Assembly (NCBI GenBank): GCA_963807155.1
Contig: CAWEAZ010000021.1
Span: 62,001-126,000, forward strand
Source of the DNA: JACCZX01 sp963807155
Lineage (GTDB): Bacteria > Pseudomonadota > Gammaproteobacteria > Burkholderiales > Burkholderiaceae_F
DNA: 64,000 bases
Direction of reading: 5' to 3'
In this document: positions 44,052 to 53,887 of the stretch, one piece after another
Numbering within the stretch: position 1 is the first letter of the stretch
Layout of the letters: every line of letters starts with the position of its first letter
Made by a program: the position numbers and the translations under genes
Notes under the pieces: generated by a model
Database searches by the model: none
Told to the model about the DNA's origin: nothing
Seen by the model: the letters and a program-made list of their open reading frames with translations, nothing else

Positions 44052-46767
44052 ATGGCCGAGATCGGCGCCACGCAGTGGATCGAGCTAAGTCCGTTGCTCG
44101 ACGAATTGCTTGAGGCGCAAGGCGACGTGCGGGCGCAAAGGCTCGCTCAGATACGGCGCGAAAATGCTGCGCTCGCAATGCAGCTTGAGACATTGCTCGG
44201 CGAGCGCACAGCGATCGAGCGTGACGCATTTCTTGAAGGCCGCGCGTTCTCCGCATTCACAGAGCCATCGCTGGCGGGACACACGATCGGCGCTTACACG
44301 CTCGAGCGGCCGCTGGGCGAAGGCGGAATGGGCGCGGTTTGGCTGGGTCATCGCAGCGACGGTCGCTACGAAGGCAAGGTTGCCGTCAAGTTCCTGAATT
44401 TGGCTTTGCTCGCGCGCGGCGGTGCCGAGCGCTTCGCGCGCGAGGGCAACATGTTGGCGCGCCTGACGCATCCGAACATCGCGCGGCTGTTGGATGCGGG
44501 CGTCGCCACCAGTGCCACGGTGGGTGGGCAGCCTTATCTCGTGCTTGAATACATTGAGGGTGTGCCGATCGATCGCTACTGCGACGGCAACGTGCTGTCG
44601 ATTGACAGGCGTTTGCGTCTCTTCCTCGATGTGCTGGCCGCCGTGGCACATGCGCATACCAACCTGATCCTGCATCGCGACCTGAAGCCGTCGAACATTC
44701 TGGTCACAGCGCAGGGCGAGGTGAAGCTGCTTGACTTCGGCATCGGCAAGCTGCTCGCCGAGCAGAGCACCGCCGCCTCTGCCACGGAACTGACACAACT
44801 CGCGGGCCATGCGTTCACGCCCGATTACGCCGCACCTGAACAGGTTCAGAGAGGCGATGTGACGACGGCGACCGATGTGTACGCGCTCGGCGTGCTGCTG
44901 TACCAGTTGCTCGCAGGCCGGCATCCGACGGCGCTGCCGACGCAAACGCCGGTCGATCGTGTTCGCGCAATAATCGAAAAAGAGCCGGCGCCAGTTTCCG
45001 ACGCGTCGATGAAAGCGGATGACGACGCCGTGCAGGCGCGTGCCACCACTGCGCACCACCTCGCGCGCACCTTGCGAGGTGATCTCGACAACATCGTTGC
45101 TAAGGCGCTGAAGAAGCAGGTCACCGAGCGCTATCCAACGGTAGCGTCACTTGCTGACGACCTGCGCCACTATCTCAACCACGAGCCGATCACCGCGCGC
45201 GCGGATTCGATCGCCTATCGCACGGGCAAGTTCGTCCGCCGACACCGAGCCGGGGTCGCTGCCGGTGCGGTCGTATGCGTGGCGCTCATGGCGGGATTGG
45301 CGGGAACGTTATGGCAAGCGCGCGAAGCTGCGTACCAACGCGACCGGGCGCTGGCTCAGCTGCAGCGTGCCGAGTCGACGGCTGGCTTCGTGGGCCAAAT
45401 GATTTTCAACGCGTGGGGCGTCGATGAGCGGCTGTCGGTTCGCGATTTCCTGGCGCGCAGCGAGGCGCTCGCGTTGGGTCAGTTGAGCGGACAGGACGAG
45501 CGCCAGGCGGTCGTTCTTCAATCGCTCGGATCGTATTACGCCTCGCTCGGCGACAACCGAGAAGCCGAGCGGCTGCATCGGCGAGCCAAATCGGTGTTGC
45601 CGGCAACGGCGGATCTTTCGGTGCGCGCGCCTATTGAATGCAGTCTTGCCCTTCAGACGGCGCTGCTCGGCGACGCGAAAACGGCCAAAGTCGGACCTCG
45701 AGCGCTGGGCGACGCATCAGGATGTACAACCGCAAATCGCCGTGCAATGCGAGATGTACCTCGCTCACATAGCGCAGACCCACAACGACCCGCAGGCCGC
45801 GCTGCGTCATGCTCAAAGCGCCGAGAAGCGCCTTCTGGCATCGCCCTATGCGCCTCCCACCTTGAAAGCTTCGCTGCACGGCGACCTCGGATACGGCTTC
45901 GCAATGAACGACCGAATCGCCGAGGCCGACCGTCACTACGACGCAGCGATTCAAATGTATCGCGAGCTGAATCTGGGCGAGACTCCGCCCGTCGTGGCGA
46001 TCCTCAATAACTGGGCGCTGGTTAGCCTTCACGCGGGAGATCACCGACATGCATTGCGCCAACTCGACGAAGTCATCCGCATTGCAACGAGTCGTGGCAC
46101 CGGCAGCGTCCCGCCGTATGCTGTTCACAACCGAGCTTTCGCGTTACGCGCCCTCGGTCGTTATGAGGAGGCGATCGCGGAAGCCGATCGCGCGATCGCA
46201 TTGGCGAAGCTAACGTCCAATCGCAATATCTGGTTCAGAGCGCTTACAAACAAAATTAGCGCCCACGCAGAACTCGGCGATGTCGCGGCGGCCGAAGCAG
46301 CATATCGCGACGCCGAGGCGCTCGGGCGCGAACTGCCTGCTGGTGTGTTCGACCCGAATCTGCTTGCGCTTCGTCGCGCGAAGATCGAACTCGTTCGTGG
46401 GCAGCCGGAAGAAGCGCGCCGCAAGACGGAAGAGGTCATTGCCGCGATTTCCGACCCGCAGCGAGCAGGAAGCGTATTCGCCAATGCGCTGCAATTGCGG
46501 GCCGAGGCTCTCGACCGACTGGGCGAGCGAGTGGCAGCGCTGGCCGACATTCAAACTGCGCTTGAGATCGCGAACCGGCTGCAGGGCGGTCGGCCGCATT
46601 CACTGCGCGCGGGGCAGTTATGGCTACTGTCTGCCCGCATCAAGCGCGATGCCGGCGACGCGCCCGGTTCGCGCGCCGATGCCGCGCGGGCGGAAGAGCA
46701 CTTGATAATGATGCTCGATGAGGAACATCCGGATCGTCGTCTCGCGCGCATGCTCGCGGCGTCGTAG
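44052..46767 (+). CDS. Membrane Ser/Thr protein kinase with C-terminal TPR half (kinase 1), one frameshift
   Basis: About 905 residues. Residues 1-75 form a conserved N-terminal helix region (ATQWIELSPLLDELLEAQG). The kinase domain covers about 80-345: glycine loop PLGEGGMGAVWLGHR, VAVKFLNLAL, catalytic LILHRDLKPSNILV, LLDFGIGKLL and DYAAPEQVQRGDVTTATDVY. A membrane helix lies at about 400-420 (AGVAAGAVVCVALMAGLAG). The C-terminal half holds tetratricopeptide-like repeats and would face the periplasm. The frame changes near 45690, where similarity passes from ALLGDAKTAK to SDLERWATHQ. All catalytic residues are present, so it should be active. It probably phosphorylates the adjacent sigma factor. 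Confidence 0.88.
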
Positions 46768-46854
46768 TTGCAGTGTTTGATGCGGCTGTCTTGTTAGAAA
46801 GTCTTACAGTCTGTCGTGGTCGCGAGTGCGGCCGCATTCAACATGGGAGCATTC

Positions 46855-47827
46855 ATGGTGCAACGTGTTAGCAAGCTGGTATTGGGCACCTGCCTCGCGT
46901 TTTTCGCGATCGCGCCGCATGCACAGGAATACCCGTCGAAGCCGGTTCGCATCATCGTGCCGTTCGCCGCCGGTGGCCCAGCGGACATCTACGCGCGCTT
47001 CATCGGGCAGCGTCTGCAGGATGCGCTCGGCCAGAACTTCATCGTCGACAACCGTCCGGGGGCGGGCGCAATCATCGGTACCGATGCCGTCGCCAAGAGC
47101 GCGGCTGATGGCTACACGCTACTGATGATGTCGAACACACACACGGTCAATGAATCGTTGATTCCGAATAAGCCGTATCAGCTGTTGCGTGACTTCGTGC
47201 CGGTCGCGCCGATCAATTCTTCGGATCTGGTTCTCGTCGTGCATCCGTCGGTGCCGGCCAACAATCTTGGCCGAGCTGCTGCAACTCGCGAAGTCGAAGC
47301 CGAAGGAGCTGAACTACGCATCATCCGGCAATGGCACGCCGTATCACATGGCGGGGGAATTGTTCAAGGCGATGGCCGGAGTCGACATCGTTCACATTCC
47401 CTACAAGGGAAGCTCCGGGGCGCGCACCGACTTGCTGGGCGGGCAGGTGCAGATGATGTTCGATGCGGTCCCGACGATGGCTGATCACGTCCGTAGCGGA
47501 AAGGTCAAGACGTTCGGTACGACCGGTGACAAGCGCTCTGCCGTGCTGCCCAATGTGCCCACGATTTCAGAAGCCGGTGTTCCGGGTTACGACGCGGTCA
47601 TCTGGTTGGGCATCATGGCGCCGCGAAATACCCCGCGTGAAATCGTCAACCGTCTGAATGCGGAGATCACGAAAATCACAGGCCGGCCCGAAGTCCGCGA
47701 TGCATGGGGCAAGCAGGGCGCCTTGGCGATGACGATGACGCCGGATGAATTCACGCGCTTCATGACCGACGACATCGCGAAGTGGGAGCGCATCGTCAGG
47801 ATTTCGGGAGCCAAGCCCGATCAATGA
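46855..47827 (+). CDS. Bug-family binding protein (3 of 3) inside the kinase locus, one frameshift
   Basis: A roughly 323-residue TctC/Bug protein. The ATG at 46855 has GGGAG nearby and opens a signal peptide (VSKLVLGTCLAFFAIAPHAQ); then YPSKPVRIIVPFAAGGPADI and DNRPGAGAIIGTDAVAKSA. The frame changes near 47267, after which LLQLAKSKPKELNYASSGNG, VHIPYKGSSGARTDLLGGQV and IWLGIMAPRNTPREIVNRL continue to 47827. It lies between two paralogous kinase genes and overlaps the next gene by ATGA; no transporter membrane gene is nearby, so a sensory role is possible. Confidence 0.9.
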
Positions 47828-48537
47828 CCGAGCGAGAGGTCAGAGACCTGTATGTCCTGAGTGCAGGCGCGGCGCAGGGCCTCATCGAGGCGCTGGCACC
47901 AGCGTTTCTCGACCAAACTGGCGTTGCCCTTCGCCCGACGTTCAGCGCGGTGGGTGCAATCCGCGAGAGGCTTCTCGCGGGCGATCGATGCGACGCATTG
48001 GTCCTGACCGAAGCCATGATCGATCAATTGGCAGCCAGCGGCCACGTTATGGCGGGGACGCAGGCGGCGCTGGGCCGCGTGCGAACCGGCGTCGGTGTTC
48101 GCAAGGGCGACGCGTTGCCCGACATCACGAGTCGAGCAGCGCTCGAACGAAGCTTGCGCGCGGCTACCGATATCTTTTTGCCCGACATCCAGCGGTCGAC
48201 AGCGGGAATTCACTTCGCACGAGTGCTTGATCAACTTGGAATCTATAGCGAGGTAGCTCAGCGCTTGAGGCCGTATCCAAGCGGCGCGGCTGCGATGCAT
48301 GCGCTCGCGCATAGCAGCGGCTCGATGCCCATTGGTTGCACGCAAATGAGCGAAATCAAATACACAGAAGGTGTAACGCTGGTCGGTCCGCTACCGACGG
48401 AGTTCGAACTTGCAACCGTGTATTCGATCGCTGTCTGCTCGGCTGCGCAACAGCCGGCCGTTGCCCAGCGCTTCGCGGGGTGGCTGGGCGGCGCGGCCGC
48501 AAGTGAGGCTCGCAGCAAAGCCGGATTCGAAGTCTGA
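47824..48537 (+). CDS. ModA-like substrate-binding protein without obvious signal peptide
   Basis: A 237-residue protein of the molybdate-binding-like (periplasmic binding, type II) superfamily. The first strand LYVLSAGAAQGLIEALAPAF matches the LxVxSAGA start of ModA-like proteins; DQTGVALRPTFSAVGAIRER, LVLTEAMIDQLAASG, GVRKGDALPDITSRAALERS and MPIGCTQMSEIKYTEGVTLV follow. No N-terminal hydrophobic segment precedes the domain, so unless the start is wrong it stays in the cytoplasm. The ATG overlaps the Bug stop, so they are co-translated. The ligand is unknown. Confidence 0.8.
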   Translation: MTEREVRDLYVLSAGAAQGLIEALAPAFLDQTGVALRPTFSAVGAIRERLLAGDRCDALVLTEAMIDQLAASGHVMAGTQAALGRVRTGVGVRKGDALPDITSRAALERSLRAATDIFLPDIQRSTAGIHFARVLDQLGIYSEVAQRLRPYPSGAAAMHALAHSSGSMPIGCTQMSEIKYTEGVTLVGPLPTEFELATVYSIAVCSAAQQPAVAQRFAGWLGGAAASEARSKAGFEV

Positions 48538-48580
48538 ATAGCAGGCGAGCTAATTAATAGGACGACGACTGAAGCAAGAA

Positions 48581-51577
48581 ATGGCCGAAATCAGCGCAAC
48601 GCAATGGCGGGAACTGAGTCCGCTGCTGGACGAACTGCTTGAGGCGCAGCATGAAACTCGGGTGCAACGGCTCGCGCAAATCCGCCGCGATGACGCCGCA
48701 CTGGCAATGCAACTTGAAACTCTGCTCAATCAGCGCACGGGTGTCGAGCGTGAAGGTTTCCTGGAAGACAGCGCCTTCTCAGTGGCGCAACAGCCATCGC
48801 TCGCCGGCCAAACCATCGGCGCCTACACACTGCGAGAAGTCATCGGGCACGGTGGAATGGGAACGGTTTGGCGGGCGGAGCGCAGCGATGGCCGCTACCA
48901 GGCGACAGTCGCGGTCAAGTTTCTGAATCTTGCACTGCTTGAGCGCGGCGGAGTAGAGCGCTTCGGGCGCGAAGGCAATTTGCTGGCGCGGCTCTCGCAT
49001 CCAAACATTGCGCGTTTGCTCGATGCTGGCGTGACTGCGGGCGCGCAACCCTATCTGGTGCTCGAATACATCGACGGCGTGCCGATCGATGTGTGGTGCG
49101 ACCAGCGTTCGCTGGACATCGAAGCGCGTTTGCGCTTGTTTCTCGAAGTGCTAGCTGCGGTGGCGCACGCGCACAGCAACCTGATTCTGCATCGGGATTG
49201 AAGCCGTCGAACATCCTGATCACGCCGGGCGGCGAAGTTAAACTGCTCGACTTCGGCATTGGCAAACTGATCGAAGACCAGTCGGGCGCAGCGTCACCGA
49301 CCGAGCTGACGCAGCTGGCGGGCCGCGCATTCACGCCTGACTTTGCTGCTCCTGAGCAGATCACGCAGCGCGATGTGACCACCGCCACCGACGTGTACGC
49401 GCTCGGTGTGCTCTTGTATCTGCTGCTGACCGGCCGCCATCCGACCGCACAGCCGGCAGCCACCCAGGTCGATCGGCTACGTGCCGTCGTGGAGGCCGAC
49501 CCGGTGCGGCCATCGGATGCGACTACGCGCAGCGGCGACATCGATGCTGCGGCCATCGCGAACGCGCGCGCAAGCACTCCGGAAAAGCTGGCACGCGCAC
49601 TGCGCGGCGATCTGGACAACATTGTCGCCAAGGCGCTGAAGAAGTCGCCGGACGAGCGGTATCAAACCGCCGCTGCTTTCGCTGACGACATCGAACGGCA
49701 ACTCGGTGGCCGACCGGTTATTGCCGTTCCGGACAGTGCATCGTATCGAGTGTCGAAGTTCGTGCGCCGACATCGGTTTCCGATCGGTATCGCCGGGGTC
49801 AATTGCCGTCGCGCTCGCCAGCACGGCTGCAATTGCGGTCTGGCAGGCATTGCAGGCACGCGAACAGGCGCGTCAAGCCGAGTTGCAGGCGGTGCGAGCG
49901 GCAGCCGTGCAGAGTTTCATGAGCGACGTGTTTCTCGCGAGTACTTACGGTCAGCCAGATCCCCAGAAGGCACAAAATACGACCGCGCGCGAGCTGCTGT
50001 TGGCCGGGGCACAGCGCATTGAATCATCGCTGGAGCATGCGCCTGAAGCCAAGGCCGATGTGTTACGCACACTGGGCGGTCTGATGACCGAATTTGGTCT
50101 CGATGACACCGCGGTGGCGCTGCACCGTAGTCGGGTTTCAATCCTGCGCACACTGCATGGAGAACGCGACGTGCGGGTGGCCGATGGCTTGGTTGAACTT
50201 GCCGCCGCGATGACTCAGTCCGCTGCCATCAACGATCGCGACGCGGTTATCGATGAAGCGCAGCGCATCCTGGACGCTCTCAACGATTCGCAGTCGCTGT
50301 CGCGCGCCAACCTGCATCTGCAGCGTGCCGTGCTGCTTCAATATCGGGACTGGCAGACCAGTGCGGTTCATGCCAAACAGGCCGCCGCGCTGTTCAAACT
50401 CCACAATGCGACGGCGAAGCGCGCAGAGGCGCTGTCACTCGAGGCCGACGCAGAGTTTGAAAGCGGCAACGCCGAAGGCGCCGAGAGAAGTTATCAAGAG
50501 TGTCTCGAACTGACGCGCTCGTTACCGGTCGGGCCGAATCACCGGCTGCTGCCCGTCGTACAGATGCGACTGGCGGAAGTGCTGGGGTATCGGCTGAAGA
50601 TTGCCGAGGCCGACCGCAATTTCCGAGAGGCGATCGAATCGGCCGAGACGATATACGGCCGCGACCACGATATCTATATTGAGAATATTTTCAATTACGG
50701 CAACTTCCTGCTGGCGAATTCACAGGGATCCAAAGCGATTCCGTTGCTGCGCCAGGCCGTTGAAACTACGCGACGCACAAAGGGAGAAGACGAGACGTTC
50801 CTGAATCCCAAGGTGTTGTCGGTGTTGGGGGTCGCGCTGGTCGATCAGGGACTGGCGGCAGACGGGGAGCCTTTCCTGGCACGGGCGGTCGCGCTAAAGA
50901 AGGCGGCGGGACGCAATAACCTGGCGCTTGCAGCGTATCTGCACATGGCTGCGCGAGCGCCCACCGAAGCCGGCAACATCGAGTTGGCCAACGCCCGCCT
51001 CGAGGAAGCAGGCGCGATCATCGCCCAGCACGAGCCTGAGGCCGGTCGTGACCTCTTGGCGCGAAACCAGGTCGAGCGCGCACGCGTCTCGTTGCGTGCG
51101 AACCGCGGATCCGAAGCGGATGAATGGCTGCAACGCGCCGGCTACAAGGAGGCAGTGGATCCACCCACTGATCGCCATCAATTGGCGGCTCGGTTGCTGA
51201 TGGCCGAAGTGCACCTAAGCACCGGTAATTTCGAAGCTGCGCGATTGGCTGCGCAGCAGGTTCGAACGGCGATCGATCAACTTGGGCTCGGAGAAGCGGC
51301 GAGCCGTGAACGCGCGCGATTGGACATCATTGACGGTCGGCTACAACTGAAGACAGACGTGGCGGCGGCGACCGTGTTTTTCCGACGCGCGCTCAGTGAG
51401 CGGCTGAAGATTTTGGATCCCAAGAGTCCGCTGGTGGCGGAGGCGATGATTTACTTGGCCGCTGCGCGGCGCGCAGCCGGCGATACGGCTGAAGCGAAGC
51501 AGTTGTTGCAGGCAGCGCGCGAAGTGCTCGGCGCGCACGCTGGAGTGGCTCCGCAGTTCGCTGCCCTGTTGCGCTAG
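48581..51577 (+). CDS. Membrane Ser/Thr protein kinase with TPR half (kinase 2), two frameshifts
   Basis: About 1000 residues, a paralogue of the kinase at 44052. The N-terminus (ATQWRELSPLLDELLEAQH) and kinase core are alike: IGHGGMGTVWRAERSDGRY, VAVKFLNLALLERGG, LILHRD at 49180-49200, where one missing base creates a stop, then LKPSNILITPGGEVKLLDFG and DFAAPEQITQRDVTTATDVY. A second change near 49800 precedes the membrane helix (IAVALASTAAIAVWQAL). The C-terminal half is a TPR array (residues about 430-1000: ARAAAVQSFMSDVFLAS onward) and differs from that of kinase 1, consistent with different input. It follows the ModA-like gene by 43 bases. Confidence 0.87.
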
Positions 51578-51775
51578 GCGCGTTCTGCAGGGAACCCATC
51601 AGGCCCGGTCGATCCGCGCTCTCTGCGAGTCGAAGCACCGTGGCTCGGGATAGCGCATTTATTCTTGCGCGCTGTGTCGTCTTTCTTGAATCTTTTGCGA
51701 TCTCCTAGGTAGACCGGTCTGCAGCGTTGCTGCTGCCGAATCCGGGACCGGCTAAGTCACCTGATGGAGATCGCT

Positions 51776-51964
51776 ATGAACAAGCAATCGAATCCCCTAC
51801 GCGCTGCCACGATGCTGATGGCGGCGTCGGCACTCCTGCTCGTCGCCTGCGGGCACAGCAGCGCACTTGACACCCGCGCCACCGCGCCGGCTAAAACGGA
51901 CACTCAACAATCTGGACCGGACCCTGCGCTGAACAATCTCGAAGCCGTTACGCATCACGGCTAA
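51776..51964 (+). CDS. Small lipoprotein, unknown
   Basis: A 62-residue protein. The ATG has GGAG 7 bases upstream. It carries a lipoprotein signal (LRAATMLMAASALLLVAC, lipobox LVAC around residue 28), followed by a short polar tail with Pro, Thr and Ala. I recognise no domain. It lies 198 bases after kinase 2 and 109 bases before a dihaem cytochrome lipoprotein on the same strand, so it may belong with the latter. Confidence 0.65.
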   Translation: MNKQSNPLRAATMLMAASALLLVACGHSSALDTRATAPAKTDTQQSGPDPALNNLEAVTHHG

Positions 51965-52073
51965 TCGCTGAACAAGTGAATATTCGGCATAGCGTGCGCC
52001 GCCACTGCGGCGAACGCTAGGCCGCTTGCCGTCCTACCGTCCAGGTCGGACTTGCATTCTGCGGGGGATCACC

Positions 52074-53603
52074 ATGCGCAACGGACTTGCGATCACGGCA
52101 AGCATTCTCATGCTCGCCGCTTGCGGCGGCTCTTCCTCAGATGATCCGGTCGCGGCGGTACCCGAGCCGTCTCTCGCTGATCCCGCATTGGAACAGACCG
52201 CTGCCACATTTGCTGCAACAGCGTTCGCGCCGACCGGCGGCCTTCCAGCGCTGCCCAATCTTGTACCGACCGCTAACGACAGCGGATTCGCCGCCACGTT
52301 CAGCAAAATGGGTGTCATTGACCGCACCGGTCCGTTCTTCCAGAGCCTAGGCATCAACGGCCGCAGTTGCTCGAGTTGCCATATTCAAGGCGAGGGCTGG
52401 ACGATCACGCCGCGTGGCGTGCAGCAGCGCTTCGACAAGACCGACGGCAACGATCCGATTTTTCGCCTTGTCGATGGCTCGAACTCGCCGAAGGCTGACG
52501 TCTCTACCGTCGAAGCGCGACGCGTGGCTTACAGCATGCTGCTGAACAAGGCGCTGATCCGCGTCGGCATCGGCATCCCAGACGGTGCCGAGTTCGAGCT
52601 GGTGGCGGTCGATGATCCGTACGGGTTCGCTAGCGCCAAGGAACTGTCGTTGTTTCGGCGTCCGCTGCCGACGGCGAACATGGACTTTCTTAGCACCGTG
52701 ATGTGGGATGGCCGGGAAACTATCCTCGACCCCGCCGGAGTCGACTGCGTGCTCGGCACGACCAACTGTTTTGCAACGCTGCATTTCACGTTGGGCAATC
52801 AATCAAACAGTGCCACCGTCGGGCACTCGGAAGCGCCGCTGCCGATCAGCGATGCACAACGCAAGGCGATTGTCGATTTTCAGACGGACCTTTTCACGGC
52901 GCAGATATTCGACCGGGAAGTCGGCTATTTGACGTCGCAGAGCGCGCGTGGCGGCGTGGTCGCGTTATCGAGCGAAACGTTTTACTTTGGCATCAACGAC
53001 ACACTAGTCGGCGACTATCGAACGCAGTTGCCGTTCACACCCACGGCGATGAAGATGTATGAAGCGTGGACCAGTGCGCCGTCCGATGCCAGCATCTCCA
53101 ATGCGCAGTTGCAAGATCGCGTAGCGGCCGCACGCAAGGCAGTTGCCCGCGGTCAAGCGCTGTTCAACTCCAAGCCGATCCAGATTCGCGACGTCAAAGG
53201 CTTGAACGACGCGCTCGCGATTCCCACGATTCCAGGTACCTGCACGACGTGCCACAACTCGCCGAACGTCGGCAATCACTCGGTGCCACTGCCACTCGAC
53301 ATAGGTTTGGCCGACGCGTCGCGGCGCACTCCCGACATGCCGCTGTACACGCTACGCCACAAAGTGAGTGGTGCGACAGTGCAGACGACGGACCCGGGAC
53401 GCGCGTTGATCAGTGGCAAATGGAACGACATCGGGCGCTTCAAAGGTCCGATATTGCGCGGACTTGCGACGCGTGCGCCGTACTTTCACAACGGCTCGGC
53501 AAAAGACCTGCATGCAGCGGTGGACTTCTACGACACGCGCTTCGGTATGGGCCTGACGGCCGACGAGAAGAACGACCTGGTCGCCTTTCTGCGAACGCTT
53601 TGA
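52074..53603 (+). CDS. Dihaem c-type cytochrome lipoprotein (MauG/peroxidase-like)
   Basis: A 509-residue exported protein with a lipoprotein signal (ITASILMLAACGG). Two haem-attachment sites are visible: CSSCH (around residue 100, followed by IQGEGWTITPRGVQQ) and CTTCH (around residue 393). Its length and the C-terminal motif RGLATRAPYFHNGSAKDLHA are those of the dihaem peroxidase/MauG superfamily, which reduces peroxides or oxidises proteins. The ATG at 52074 is preferred: GGGGGATC precedes it. No partner enzyme is adjacent except the small lipoprotein upstream. Confidence 0.85.
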   Translation: MRNGLAITASILMLAACGGSSSDDPVAAVPEPSLADPALEQTAATFAATAFAPTGGLPALPNLVPTANDSGFAATFSKMGVIDRTGPFFQSLGINGRSCSSCHIQGEGWTITPRGVQQRFDKTDGNDPIFRLVDGSNSPKADVSTVEARRVAYSMLLNKALIRVGIGIPDGAEFELVAVDDPYGFASAKELSLFRRPLPTANMDFLSTVMWDGRETILDPAGVDCVLGTTNCFATLHFTLGNQSNSATVGHSEAPLPISDAQRKAIVDFQTDLFTAQIFDREVGYLTSQSARGGVVALSSETFYFGINDTLVGDYRTQLPFTPTAMKMYEAWTSAPSDASISNAQLQDRVAAARKAVARGQALFNSKPIQIRDVKGLNDALAIPTIPGTCTTCHNSPNVGNHSVPLPLDIGLADASRRTPDMPLYTLRHKVSGATVQTTDPGRALISGKWNDIGRFKGPILRGLATRAPYFHNGSAKDLHAAVDFYDTRFGMGLTADEKNDLVAFLRTL

Positions 53604-53651
53604 AGCCGCGATTAGTAGTTTGCTACGCTGCGCTTTCGCTAGTAGCGCGAC

Positions 53652-53842
53652 GCGGGAGAGCGTGATCCGATTCGAGATCGGATCACCGCCGAAGGCGCAA
53701 CGCCCGTAATCGCTCAGGTGCAAGAACCGCATCGCGCACGCGACTCTGGAGAGACCGTCGAATCTTGACGGCGCCGAAGGTGCAGCGAGTTGCCGGTTGT
53801 TCCGGTGACTTGCGAACTCTCAGGCAAAAGGACAGAGGGGCA
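53652..53842 (+). promoter_or_regulatory. Tandem glycine riboswitch
   Basis: Two consecutive aptamers with the gcvT-type core. The first (about 53652-53745) has GCGGGAGAG, CGCCGAAGGCGCAA and ATCGCTCAGGTGCAAGAACCG. The second (about 53746-53842) has CTCTGGAGAGACCG, CGCCGAAGGTGCAGCGAG and AACTCTCAGGCAAAAGGACA. It lies immediately upstream of gcvT, so glycine would switch on the glycine cleavage operon. This is the classic arrangement for cooperative glycine sensing. Confidence 0.93.
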
Positions 53843-53845
53843 TGG

Positions 53846-53862
53846 ACCGGCAAGTCGCCGGT
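53846..53862 (+). promoter_or_regulatory. Hairpin in the expression platform of the glycine riboswitch
   Basis: ACCGGC-AAGTC-GCCGGT lies between the second aptamer and gcvT. No T run follows, so control is likely at translation, for example by masking CTCTGAGG in front of the gcvT start, rather than by a Rho-independent terminator. Confidence 0.45.
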
Positions 53863-53887
53863 TTATGACTCTTTGCTCTGAGGCCGC

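Noticed and set aside
44085..45059. A 324-codon minus-strand frame opposite kinase 1
   Set aside because: It overlaps the strongly conserved kinase domain and has no recognisable features.
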